From Myxococcales bacterium (GTDB lineage Bacteria > Myxococcota_A > Polyangia > Polyangiales > Polyangiaceae): a stretch of DNA of 64,000 nt. The stretch's first letter is position 1. Each line of letters opens with the position of its first letter. Positions 1 through 9,355 of this stretch are shown piece by piece. The translations under genes were made by a program, and so were the position numbers. Below the pieces are notes generated by a model that had not been told where the DNA came from, did no database searches, and saw nothing but the letters and a program-made list of their open reading frames with translations. The DNA is taken from NCBI GenBank assembly GCA_016191785.1, contig JACPVJ010000079.1, positions 29,801-93,800 on the forward strand, given 5' to 3'.

Positions 1-384
1 TGGCGAAAAAGCGATTCGACATGAGCGCTGGCGGAGAGCAGGGACCGTGCCATGCGTGATCTTGCGCCTCGCTGCAGTCCCCGCTCGAAAGCGTGATCTT
101 CGGTTCTCGGACCGCGCGTGCCCGCGGTTCACGGGGCGATTCCCGCAGAAAACGCCAGCTTCGTTGCACGCGTGCGCAATCGCGGCTACGGTCCGCGCCG
201 TCACAGCGTTTTCGGTACCGCCTGCCTGCCTCTCGTCCCTGAGATCGCGGAAAGTCGATTCCCCGACAGCGATCCTGTGGTGGCAGCGACCGCTGCCTCC
301 GGCGTCTCAGGGTGCGGTTTTCCTGGTTCGCCGGCCACGAGCGCAACCACGCGCGAAAAAAACCGCGAATCAGAGGACAAGCAG
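1..384. other. Gene-free left edge / long 5' region of the RRM gene
   Basis: I see no convincing gene in this stretch. A plus-strand frame is open from position 2 to 388, but its translation has the Arg/Ala/Pro-rich composition of chance reading frames in high-GC DNA and no recognisable domain. A short frame ending in TGA at 57-59 could be the tail of a gene left of the window, but it is too short to judge. The rest may be promoter and 5' leader of the RRM protein that starts at 385. Long leaders are common for cold-inducible RNA-binding proteins, but no specific element could be recognised. Confidence 0.4.
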
Positions 385-714
385 ATGAGCAACCGACTTT
401 ACGTAGGCAATTTGGCATTTCACACCACCGAGGACGTCCTCCAGAACGCGTTCGCCAAGTGCGGCACCGTCACCGAGGCCAAGCTGATCATCGACCGGGA
501 AACCGGCCGGTCGCGCGGCTTCGCGTTCGTGACCATGGGGTCCTCGGACGACGCCCAGCGCGCCATCGCAGAGCTGAATGGCGCCGATCTCGACGGTCGC
601 GCCCTGAAGGTGAACGAGGCCGAAGAGCGCCGCCCGAAGAGCGGCGGCGGCGGCGGCCGTTCGTTCGGCGGTGGCGGCGGCGGGGGCGGGCGAGGCGGCT
701 GGGGCCGTTCCTGA
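385..714 (+). CDS. Glycine-rich RRM-type RNA-binding protein
   Basis: This 109-residue protein is a single RNA recognition motif followed by a Gly-rich tail. RNP2 is LYVGNL at residues 5-10 and RNP1 is RGFAFV at 44-49, both with the aromatic residues that stack on RNA bases. Residues 86-109 are almost all Gly, Arg and Ser. The architecture matches the small bacterial RNA-binding proteins known from cyanobacteria and proteobacteria, which bind RNA in the cytoplasm and are often cold-induced. The ATG at 385 was chosen because the RRM begins right after it and an AGAGGA ribosome site lies about 8 nt upstream; earlier in-frame starts would only add unrelated sequence. The stop overlaps the start of the next ORF (TGATG). 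Confidence 0.93.
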   Translation: MSNRLYVGNLAFHTTEDVLQNAFAKCGTVTEAKLIIDRETGRSRGFAFVTMGSSDDAQRAIAELNGADLDGRALKVNEAEERRPKSGGGGGRSFGGGGGGGGRGGWGRS

Positions 715-1046
715 TGACCGAACCCCGCGATCGCGGCGGCGCGGCGAGCGCTGCGCCGCCGCCCGCGGACCCCGATGGGCCAAGGCTGCGCGATGCCGTC
801 GATCGAGAGGTCGACGCCATCGGGCGGGCTTGGGCCGACAGCGCCATTGCCACGTTTCGAAGCGAAGGACGCTCGATCACCGGCGGTTGGCCTGGGACCA
901 TGAGTGAGGCCCGTGCCCGGGTGAGCGGGTGCGGTCGTGGCGCGAGTCGGCGAGCAGAGCCGGATCGCGAAGCCTTGGCGCGGCGCGCCTACGTGGTCGC
1001 TAAGGCCACGTGGCTCCGGCGGACCGCGCCGGACGGCGACGATTGA
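714..1046 (+). CDS. Small hypothetical protein
   Basis: A 110-residue ORF whose ATG overlaps the stop of the RRM gene, suggesting translational coupling. The N-terminus is Ala/Pro-rich (residues 8-25). The middle (about 28-60) could form a helix, and the C-terminus is basic with a Trp. No family is recognised and there is no signal peptide or membrane segment. The coupling to an RNA-binding protein and the lack of a better frame are the only support, so it may be real or a chance high-GC frame. Confidence 0.45.
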   Translation: MTEPRDRGGAASAAPPPADPDGPRLRDAVDREVDAIGRAWADSAIATFRSEGRSITGGWPGTMSEARARVSGCGRGASRRAEPDREALARRAYVVAKATWLRRTAPDGDD

Positions 1047-1060
1047 AGACGGAGGCAGCG

Positions 1061-1255
1061 ATGGCTGGAAACCCGAGCGCAAAGAAGCGGCAGAAGGAAG
1101 CCGCACGACGCGAGCACCAGAAAGACAAGGCAGAGCGACGAGAGCAGCGCAAGGCCGAGAAGGGCCCCCGCGCGGACTCGAACGGCGAGGACCCAGACTT
1201 GGCCGGCATCATCCCGGGACCGCAGCCGCTGCCGCCGACGGACGAGCCCGCCTGA
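1061..1255 (+). CDS. Small highly charged hypothetical protein
   Basis: A 64-residue protein with a GGAGG ribosome site 5 nt before the ATG, one of the clearest in the window. Residues 5-40 are a dense run of Lys, Arg, Glu and Gln predicted to be one long charged helix. The tail is acidic and Pro-rich (DPDLAGIIPGPQPLPP). The composition suggests a cytoplasmic nucleic-acid or ribosome associated small protein, but that is inference. It lies 14 nt after the preceding small ORF and ends 3 nt before the convergent cbs gene. Confidence 0.6.
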   Translation: MAGNPSAKKRQKEAARREHQKDKAERREQRKAEKGPRADSNGEDPDLAGIIPGPQPLPPTDEPA

Positions 1256-1258
1256 GGC

Positions 1259-2641
<1,383 letters not shown>

Positions 2642-2689
2642 GGCCGGGAAAGGACCTCCGCGCCCAGCGCGCGTCAAGTCCGCGTGAGA

Positions 2690-3847
2690 TCATTGCACGA
2701 GCGTCAGCTCGAGCATCACGTCGACCTCGTCGGTTCCGCGCACCACTCGGACCTTGACTTGGTGACCCGGCTTGCGCCCGTCGAGCGCATTGTACAGGTC
2801 GTCGTAGCTCTTGACCCGCGCGTCGCCGACCTTGACGATCACGTCGCCCAGAGCGATGCCCTCTTCGGTCTGCTTGAGCCCGCGAAGTCCGGCCTTCTCG
2901 GCCGGCGTGCCCGGAAGGACCTCGAGCACGACCACTCCCGCGATGCGATACTGGCGCTCGAGCCGCTGCATGGGGTCGATGCGGATGCCAAATCCCACTT
3001 GATCTACCCTGCCTTTCGCCAAAAGCTCCGGCACGATGCGCCGGATGGTCTCGACCGGGACCGCGAAGCCGATGCCGGCCCACGCCCCGCTCTTCGAGAA
3101 GATCATCGTGTTCATCCCGATCAGGAAGCCTCGGCTGTCGAGCAGCGGCCCCCCCGAGTTCCCCGGGTTGATGGCGGCGTCGGTCTGGATCATGTCCCGG
3201 ATGCTGACCCCCCCGGCGCCGTCCACCGTGCGCCCGAGGGCGCTCACCACGCCGGTGGTCAGCGTGTGATCGAGCCCAAAGGGGTTGCCGATGGCGATGA
3301 CCTTCTGCCCCACGTCGAGCCGGTCGGCGGGCGGCGGGAGCGTGATGGCGCGCAGCACGTCCCGAGGCGCGTCGATCTTGAGCACCGAGATGTCCTTGCG
3401 CGGCTCGCTTCCGACGATCTTCGCGGGGTAGGCCTTCTGGTTCTGTAGAGTGACCGTCAGCGCGCGGGCGTCGCGCACGACGTGGAAGTTCGTCACCACG
3501 TGGCCCTTGTCGTCCCACAAGAACCCGGTACCAGCCCCCGAAGGCACCTCCATCGCCTTGCCCTGGAGCCAGTCGACGACCACCTGCTTCTGTGTGACGA
3601 ACACCACGCTCGGCGCCGCGCGCTGGAAGACCTCGATGGTATTGCGCTCGTCCTCGATCTTCCCCTCTTTCGACACCGGCGTCACGGGGGGCGGCACGCC
3701 CAGGGTGAGCGGGGCCTTCCCGCTCGCACTGGCGCTGGGCAGCGGCTGAGCCGACCCGACCGGCGGTCGCGCGGGCTCGCGATGACACGCGCCGAGCACT
3801 CCGAGTGCGAGCACGAGCGACAAGACGACGAACGACCGCGTCACCAC
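2690..3847 (-). CDS. HtrA/DegP-like trypsin-fold serine protease, lipoprotein, one PDZ domain
   Basis: Periplasmic quality-control protease of about 385 residues. An N-terminal hydrophobic segment ends in a lipobox (VLGAC), so the protein is probably anchored by lipid. The catalytic triad is visible: His in TNFHVVRDA (about 122), Asp in RKDISVLKI (about 152) and Ser in GNSGGPLL (about 231). A single PDZ domain covers about 285-380. The annotated GTG at 3847 follows an AAGGAG site by 5 nt. The GTG at 3853, which overlaps the upstream stop (GTGA), is also possible. It sits between a sigma-54 activator and cbs on the same strand. A second, distinct HtrA-like lipoprotein lies at 42159-43310. Confidence 0.93.
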   Translation of the reverse strand: MVTRSFVVLSLVLALGVLGACHREPARPPVGSAQPLPSASASGKAPLTLGVPPPVTPVSKEGKIEDERNTIEVFQRAAPSVVFVTQKQVVVDWLQGKAMEVPSGAGTGFLWDDKGHVVTNFHVVRDARALTVTLQNQKAYPAKIVGSEPRKDISVLKIDAPRDVLRAITLPPPADRLDVGQKVIAIGNPFGLDHTLTTGVVSALGRTVDGAGGVSIRDMIQTDAAINPGNSGGPLLDSRGFLIGMNTMIFSKSGAWAGIGFAVPVETIRRIVPELLAKGRVDQVGFGIRIDPMQRLERQYRIAGVVVLEVLPGTPAEKAGLRGLKQTEEGIALGDVIVKVGDARVKSYDDLYNALDGRKPGHQVKVRVVRGTDEVDVMLELTLVQ

Positions 3848-3849
3848 CG

Positions 3850-5706
3850 TCACTCCTTCTCGACCGAAGTGCCCCCGGCGCCGCTGGGCATCGGGTTCTG
3901 CTCCTTCTCGAGGTAACGAAAGATGGTGCGCGGGTCGACGCCCAGGTCCCGCGCGGTCTGGGTGCGATTGCCGTTGTTGCGCTCGAGCACCTCGAGCACG
4001 TAGCGCCGCTGGAAGTCTTCCTTCGCCTTCTCGAGGGGCACGATCGCCTCCATGGCCTCGGGCCCGAGGTCCATGTCTTCAGGTCCGAGCAACGACTTGT
4101 CGCAGAGCACGAGCGCCTTCTTGATGCGGTTTTCGAGCTGGCGGATGTTGCCCGGCCAGGTGTAGCGCTTGATCGCCGCCAAGGCCTGCGGCGAATAGCC
4201 GCGCACCGGGCTCTTGAGCTCGTCGGCGTACTTGCTGAGCAACGCCTTGGCGATGATGAAGATGTCGTCGGCGCGCTCGCGCAACGGCGGCAGCCAGATG
4301 TTCACCACGTTGAGCCGGTAGTAGAGGTCCTCGCGAAACTCCCCGGTCTTGATCATGTCTTCCAGGTTGCGATTGGTCGCGGCGATGATCCGGATGTCGC
4401 ACTTCTCGGGCCGACTGTCGCCGACGCGATAGACCACGCGCTCCTGAATCGCGCGCAACAGCTTGACCTGGAGCTGCAGCGTGAGCTCGCCCACCTCGTC
4501 CAAGAACAGCGTGCCGGCGTCGGCCTGCTGGAACTTGCCCGGTCGGCTGGCGATGGCCCCGGTGAAGGCGCCCTTCACGTGGCCGAACATCTCACTCTCC
4601 ATCAGGTTCTCGGGGATGGCTCCGCAGTTGACCGTGATGAAGGGGCCCTTCTCGCGGTTGCTGCGCCGGTGGAGCTCCCGCGCGATCAGCTCCTTCCCGG
4701 TGCCGGTCTCGCCGGTGATCATCACGCTGATGTCGGTGGCGGCGACCTTCTGCAGCTTGCGGAACACCTCCATCATGCTGGCGCAGCTGCCGATGATCTC
4801 GCCGAAGCGCTTGTCGTGCAGCTCGGTCTTCAGCTTCTCCTTGTCGGCCCGGAGCGCGCTCACCAGCATGGCGTTCTGCAAGATCAGCGAGGCTTGGGAG
4901 CCGAACACGTTCAAGAGGTCGAGCTGGGTGCGGTCGAACAGGTGCTTGATTTCGTCGTTACCGACGTAGAGCGCGCCGATCACCTCGCCCTGAGCCAAGA
5001 GCGGCACGCACATCACGCTCGAGAGCCGCAGGGCGATCACGCTCTCGCTCTTGCCGAAGGTGGTGTCGGTCAGCGCGTCACTGACGATCACCGGGCGCTT
5101 GGTCTCGATCACCTGGCTCACGATGCTGTCGCTGATCGCGCCGGTGGGATCCTGAATCGCCTCGCGCTGTACGTTCCTGCTGGCGCGCACCGTGGGATGC
5201 CGATCGCCCGACTCCCCGGGCTCGACCAAGAGCACGATGCCACGCGACGCCCCGGTCAGCTCGATCACGTCGTCGAGCAGCGTCTCGAGCAGGTCGTCCA
5301 CCGAGCGCGACGTCATGAGGCGCTCGCTGAACGCCTGCAGGCGCCGGAGCCCTCTGAGCTCGTTCGACGCCCCGCCGCCGGCGTCGTGGTCGTCGTCGAC
5401 GGGCGGCGCTGGAAGCTCGCTGAACATGCTGAAGCCCAGCTGCGCCCGCCCCAGCGTGACGCGATCGCCGTTGACCAACCTCGCGCGGCGCTTCTTCTTG
5501 CCGTTGATCAGGATCTCGGCGGTGCGATCGATCTCTTCGAGCTGGAAGTCCCGCCCGTCGAACACGATCTGAGCGTGGTGCTCCGCCGCACTCGGGTCCG
5601 GCAGCCGGACGTCGTTGTCGAGCGCTCGGCCGAGCGTCGTGACCGGCTTGTGGATGGGCGTGAGCACCGGCGCGCTGTCGGACGGGTAGTAGCGAACCAG
5701 AGCCAT
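3850..5706 (-). CDS. FHA-GAF-AAA+ sigma-54 dependent transcriptional activator
   Basis: Bacterial enhancer-binding protein of about 618 residues with domains in the order FHA (about 15-95), GAF (about 115-285), AAA+ (about 300-530) and Fis-type helix-turn-helix (about 575-612). The Walker A is GETGTGKE (332-339), the sigma-54 contact loop GAFTGA is at 379-384 and Walker B is LFLDE (400-404), so all ATPase and sigma-54 contact motifs are intact. There is no phosphoacceptor receiver domain. The FHA domain implies control by phosphothreonine, hence a Ser/Thr kinase, a combination known from myxobacteria. The ATG at 5706 is used; an upstream GTG at 5715 would add three residues. It overlaps or abuts the HtrA-like gene downstream, which may be one of its targets (inference). 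Confidence 0.95.
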   Translation of the reverse strand: MALVRYYPSDSAPVLTPIHKPVTTLGRALDNDVRLPDPSAAEHHAQIVFDGRDFQLEEIDRTAEILINGKKKRRARLVNGDRVTLGRAQLGFSMFSELPAPPVDDDHDAGGGASNELRGLRRLQAFSERLMTSRSVDDLLETLLDDVIELTGASRGIVLLVEPGESGDRHPTVRASRNVQREAIQDPTGAISDSIVSQVIETKRPVIVSDALTDTTFGKSESVIALRLSSVMCVPLLAQGEVIGALYVGNDEIKHLFDRTQLDLLNVFGSQASLILQNAMLVSALRADKEKLKTELHDKRFGEIIGSCASMMEVFRKLQKVAATDISVMITGETGTGKELIARELHRRSNREKGPFITVNCGAIPENLMESEMFGHVKGAFTGAIASRPGKFQQADAGTLFLDEVGELTLQLQVKLLRAIQERVVYRVGDSRPEKCDIRIIAATNRNLEDMIKTGEFREDLYYRLNVVNIWLPPLRERADDIFIIAKALLSKYADELKSPVRGYSPQALAAIKRYTWPGNIRQLENRIKKALVLCDKSLLGPEDMDLGPEAMEAIVPLEKAKEDFQRRYVLEVLERNNGNRTQTARDLGVDPRTIFRYLEKEQNPMPSGAGGTSVEKE

Positions 5707-5881
5707 TTGCCGCACAGGCTAGCACTACTGTCGAAGACCTTGGCACGAGCAGATCGCGACCGGCGAGCGAGAGGCTCGTTCCACGAGAATTCCGGCGACG
5801 GCAGTGCGCCCCGGCAACAGACGCCCTCTGTCGCGAGGCTCGGGCCCCACCCCGGGCAGGCGGGTCTCGCGCTCGCGCCGG

Positions 5882-7072
5882 TCAGTACAAGAGCCCGCCG
5901 ACCGACACGCCCGCGCCACCGGGGAGCGCCATCGGTCCCACGGTCGTGATGCTCGCGAAGCGGTTGCCCAGCGGAGCGTCGTCGCGCTTGCCGATCTCGT
6001 ACTCGTCGATCTCACCGGAGCCGAAGATGGCACCCGCGGCGATGCCCAGGGTGGTCGCCGTGCCCATGAACAGGAAGCCCCGCTTTGCCGGCGGGGAGTC
6101 CTCGCCAGCGTAGAACAGGAACACGGGGAGGGACGCGGCCACGCCGATGCCGGCGCCGGCCCACATCCAGCCGACCTGCTCGTAGCTGGGGATGTAGATC
6201 GCGCTGGTCGCGGCGCCGGCGGCGAGCAGCAGGTTGTAACCCAGCAGGCCGCCGAGGGACGCGCTGTCGTTGGCCGCGCCCCAGTCGGCGCCGGCCTCGG
6301 AGCCGCCGTAGCCGAACATGGTGCCGATGGCCGCGCCCCAGACGACGGCGCTCGACGTCAAGAGCGTGCTCTTCGGTGACGGCTCGAGGTAATACCCGGT
6401 AGCGAAGCCGGCCACGCCGCCGACGGTGGCGCCCAGGGTCGTTGCGCGCGTCAGGCCCTTGAAGCCCCAGGCCTCGTCCTCGTCCGTGGTGACGAACTGG
6501 TAGCTCCAGATCCCGATCCCCTCGCCGGCCCCGATCACCATGCCCGAGGCGAGCGCGGCGGGCATGCCGCGATCCATCTCGGGGTCGTCCAGGAAATACG
6601 CGCCGACGGGCGCCGCGACGCCGAGCAGCGCGGGCGGAATCAAGAAGATCCCGGGATCGGAGATGCCCACCTCGGTGGACAGCCACACACCGGTGCCGAC
6701 GCCGTAGAGCGCCGCGGTCGTGTAGAGCAGGCCCATCTCGACGTCGTCGCGCTTGTTGGAGCGCTGAGCCGCGCCGGGTGGCTGCTGGCCGTAGCCGGGT
6801 TGGCCGTAGCCCGGCTGACCGTAACCCGGTTGGCCGTAGCCCGGTTGCGGTTGACCGTAGCCGGGTCGCGGTTGACCGTAGCCTGGCTGTGGCTGCCCGT
6901 AGCCTGGCTGTGGCTGCCCGTAGCCTGGCTGTGGCTGCCCGTAGCCCGGCTGTGGCTGCCCGTAGCCTGGCTGTGGCTGCCCGTAGCCTGGCTGTGGCTG
7001 CCCGTACTGGGCTGCCGCGCTCAGCGAAACGAGGCCGGAGGCCAGGGCGACCCGAGTCGCTCGGAGAAACAT
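5882..7072 (-). CDS. Exported membrane protein with N-terminal GYGQPQP repeats
   Basis: A 396-residue protein of unknown function. Residues 1-21 look like a signal peptide ending in SAAA. Residues 23-100 are a low-complexity tract of Y-G-Q-P-Q-P-G units: eight seven-residue units, three YGQPG units and a last YGQQPPG. From about 110 to 390 the sequence is Gly/Ala-rich with repeated hydrophobic segments interrupted by short polar loops, so it is either a multi-spanning membrane protein or an outer-membrane protein rich in small residues. The start is taken at ATG 7072; a GTG at 7084 is in frame. It lies 77 nt downstream of gpsA on the same strand. Similar Tyr/Gly/Gln/Pro repeats occur in other secreted proteins, but no family is recognised. 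Confidence 0.8.
   Translation of the reverse strand: MFLRATRVALASGLVSLSAAAQYGQPQPGYGQPQPGYGQPQPGYGQPQPGYGQPQPGYGQPQPGYGQPRPGYGQPQPGYGQPGYGQPGYGQPGYGQQPPGAAQRSNKRDDVEMGLLYTTAALYGVGTGVWLSTEVGISDPGIFLIPPALLGVAAPVGAYFLDDPEMDRGMPAALASGMVIGAGEGIGIWSYQFVTTDEDEAWGFKGLTRATTLGATVGGVAGFATGYYLEPSPKSTLLTSSAVVWGAAIGTMFGYGGSEAGADWGAANDSASLGGLLGYNLLLAAGAATSAIYIPSYEQVGWMWAGAGIGVAASLPVFLFYAGEDSPPAKRGFLFMGTATTLGIAAGAIFGSGEIDEYEIGKRDDAPLGNRFASITTVGPMALPGGAGVSVGGLLY
6773..7006 (-). repeat. In-frame tandem repeat of 21-nt and 15-nt units
   Basis: This tract inside the membrane protein gene encodes the Tyr-Gly-Gln-Pro repeat. Eight 21-nt units are followed, towards the 3' end of the gene, by three 15-nt units and a degenerate last unit. 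The 21-nt units nearest the gene start are nearly identical in DNA (unit beginning cgtagcctggctgtggctg on the plus strand), while the 15-nt units are more diverged. Because both unit lengths are multiples of three, unit gain or loss keeps the frame open, so length variation between strains is expected. Confidence 0.9.
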
Positions 7073-7149
7073 CTGCGCTCTCACGGTGGAAAGCTCATCC
7101 GACCAACCAGGTGGGGTCAAGTGTCCGACGCACGGGGCCGGCGCTCCAT

Positions 7150-8163
7150 TCAGCCCCACTCGCGCTTGAGAGGGCGGGTCAAGAGGTCGCGCACTGCCGA
7201 AAGGGGGTCCTTGCCTTCGTAGAGCACGCGGTACACCTCGTTGCAGATCGGGAGCTCGACCTCGAGCGCGCTGGCCAGCTGGTAGGCGCTTTTGGCGGTC
7301 TTCACCCCCTCGGCCACGTGACCGAGGCCCGCGAGCACCTGCTCGAGCGAGCGCCCCCGCCCCATCTCGAAGCCCACGGTGCGGTTCCGACTGAGCTCCC
7401 CGGTGCAGGTCAGCACCAGGTCGCCCATGCCCGCGAGCCCCGCCAGGGTCAGCACGTTCCCGCTCTTGGCGATGGCGATCCGCGCGATTTCCGCCAGCCC
7501 CCGGGTGATCAGCGCCGCCCGCGTGTTGTGCCCGAAACCCAGCCCGTCGCACGCGCCGGCGGCGATGGCGATCACGTTCTTCAGCGCGCCGCCGACCTCC
7601 ACGCCGACGGGGTCGTCGCTCGAGTACACCCGAAAACGATCGGTGGCGAAGCGCTGCTGGACCTCCACCGACCGATCGTGGTCGAAGCCTGCCACCACGA
7701 CGTTCGTCGGACTGCCCTGAGCGACCTCTTTGGCGAAGCTCGGCCCGGACAAGAACGTGGAGCGTGGGCGGGCGGGCGGACCGAGCACGTCGACGATGAT
7801 CTCGCTCATCAGCATCAGGCTGTCGTTCTCGATTCCTTTGGTCGCGCTGACCAGCGGCACGCCCGGCGGAAGGTGGGGCTGCATGCGCACGAACGTCGAC
7901 CGGAACGCATCCGAAGGGACGACCACCACGACCATGCTCGCACCGTCGAGCGCTTCGGCGAGCTCGGCCGTGACCCTTACGTGCTCCGGCAGGGGGAAGC
8001 CCGGGAAGAAGGCGCGGTTCTCCCGGTCCTTCGACAGCGCGTCGCGGTGCTCTTTCTGCCAGGTCCAAAGAACGACGCGATCACCCTTCTGCGCGAGCAA
8101 GATAGAGAGCGCCGTGCCCCAGGCTCCGGCTCCGATGACCGCGACGTGGTCCGACTTCGCCAT
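7150..8163 (-). CDS. gpsA: NAD(P)-dependent glycerol-3-phosphate dehydrogenase
   Basis: A 337-residue enzyme that reduces dihydroxyacetone phosphate to sn-glycerol 3-phosphate for membrane lipid synthesis. The Rossmann loop GAGAWG is at residues 11-16. The conserved KGIEN (SATKGIEN) and the catalytic-lysine block around [13 protein letters not shown], followed by [16 protein letters not shown], are all present. The length matches the family. ATG 8163 starts directly before the Rossmann strand. The 45-nt gap to the divergent lipoprotein gene at 8209 must hold promoters for both. Confidence 0.96.
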   Translation of the reverse strand: MAKSDHVAVIGAGAWGTALSILLAQKGDRVVLWTWQKEHRDALSKDRENRAFFPGFPLPEHVRVTAELAEALDGASMVVVVVPSDAFRSTFVRMQPHLPPGVPLVSATKGIENDSLMLMSEIIVDVLGPPARPRSTFLSGPSFAKEVAQGSPTNVVVAGFDHDRSVEVQQRFATDRFRVYSSDDPVGVEVGGALKNVIAIAAGACDGLGFGHNTRAALITRGLAEIARIAIAKSGNVLTLAGLAGMGDLVLTCTGELSRNRTVGFEMGRGRSLEQVLAGLGHVAEGVKTAKSAYQLASALEVELPICNEVYRVLYEGKDPLSAVRDLLTRPLKREWG

Positions 8164-8208
8164 GACGTGCGGGATACTACTCCGGCGAAGGTCGAGTATG
8201 CTCCTGGC

Positions 8209-9285
8209 ATGCGCCGCGCATGGCTCTTGGTCCTCATTTCGCTCGCGCTCCTGGGCACCTCCGGCTGCCCCAAGAAAGAGACCCTCGGGTCGGCTTCGAT
8301 GTCCCTTCTGGGGCCGGGGGTGATCAACAACCCGAAGAACAAGTCCCTGCGCTTCGACATCCTGAAGTTCGGGCTGGAGCGCTTCTGTTTCGAAATGACG
8401 CGGCGCGGGGCGCCCCTGAAGCTGTCCGACGATCAGCCCGTGGCGGGCCGCTTCTTCGCCGACACCTGCAGTCAGACCGTGCTCGACGACGAGCACCGCA
8501 AGAGCATCATCGTGCAGTACACGGGCAAGGGCTACGGCTGGACCAACGTCACCGGTAGGCTCGGGTTCACCGCGGCGGGTCTGGTGGAATACGCGCCGGA
8601 CTTCCAGCTCCACGAAAACGGGTCGCTGTACATCTACTTCCGCCCGCGCAAGATCGACTCGACCAACTTCACCACGCTGATGGTCGAAAGCAGCATCGCG
8701 CGCGGCGGCATGGGTCTCTTGAACGTGAACCCCGATCAGATCGGCAGACAGATCGTCGACGGCCAGCTGCAGCGCGGCTTCACGGTGATCCGCTACAACG
8801 ACAAGGGGGAGACCGACTTCGCCCTGGGCTACGTCCCGAAGGGTCGGCGCCCGTTCAAGCCCTTCGTGGTGGACAGCGCCGACAAGACCACGCTGGGCAA
8901 CGAGCGCACCGAGGTCCACACCGGTCAGATGGACTTCATCGGCGGATTCGAGCTCACCGATGGCGACCAAGCGCTGTATTTGACCGCGAGCATCGACGGC
9001 GCCGCCGGCGTCGATGCGTTCCTGGTCCCGAAGTTCCTGGGCGATCAGATGATCGAGCACTATGTGAAGAACGCCGGCGCGGCGCCCCTGCCCCAGCCGC
9101 CGCTGCTCGACGAAGCCCTGACCCAGGGCCAGGTCTGGAAGCGCTTCGTCCCGGCGCCGAAGGGCGTCTATTATCTGGTGATCGACAACTCGAACCAAGT
9201 CGGCCGCACCGCGCCCCAGGCCCAAGCCGGGGACGATCGCGCCGCGAAGGTCGACTACGTCGTCCAGTCCGGCGACCGCCCTTGA
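8209..9285 (+). CDS. Lipoprotein of unknown function
   Basis: A 358-residue protein with an N-terminal signal ending in a lipobox (LLGTSGC) and no recognised domain afterwards. The mature part has alternating beta-like segments (for example VEYAPDFQL and GSLYIYFRP), two Cys besides the lipidated one, and a C-terminal stretch ending in a short polar tail. It is followed 70 nt later by the signal peptidase gene on the same strand, so the two may be cotranscribed. The ATG at 8209 gives a proper signal peptide directly, and longer in-frame extensions run into antisense sequence of gpsA. The cellular location (outer or inner membrane) cannot be fixed from sequence. Confidence 0.85.
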   Translation: MRRAWLLVLISLALLGTSGCPKKETLGSASMSLLGPGVINNPKNKSLRFDILKFGLERFCFEMTRRGAPLKLSDDQPVAGRFFADTCSQTVLDDEHRKSIIVQYTGKGYGWTNVTGRLGFTAAGLVEYAPDFQLHENGSLYIYFRPRKIDSTNFTTLMVESSIARGGMGLLNVNPDQIGRQIVDGQLQRGFTVIRYNDKGETDFALGYVPKGRRPFKPFVVDSADKTTLGNERTEVHTGQMDFIGGFELTDGDQALYLTASIDGAAGVDAFLVPKFLGDQMIEHYVKNAGAAPLPQPPLLDEALTQGQVWKRFVPAPKGVYYLVIDNSNQVGRTAPQAQAGDDRAAKVDYVVQSGDRP

Positions 9286-9355
9286 GGGGGATCTGCCGAA
9301 AGTTGTCGCCGGGGCCCGGCTGGTGATTTAGAAAGCCCCGACCCGGCCGACAACC

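Noticed and set aside
1..59. Short frame with a stop at 57-59 as the tail of an upstream gene
   Set aside because: Too few codons to judge and no motif is recognisable.
3805..5949. A plus-strand frame of about 714 residues opposite the sigma-54 activator
   Set aside because: The reverse strand shows all AAA+ and FHA motifs of a regulator, so the plus frame is an antisense shadow.
6773..7006. The regular repeat could suggest a CRISPR array
   Set aside because: The units are contiguous without unique spacers, are in frame, and encode a Tyr-Gly-Gln-Pro protein tract.
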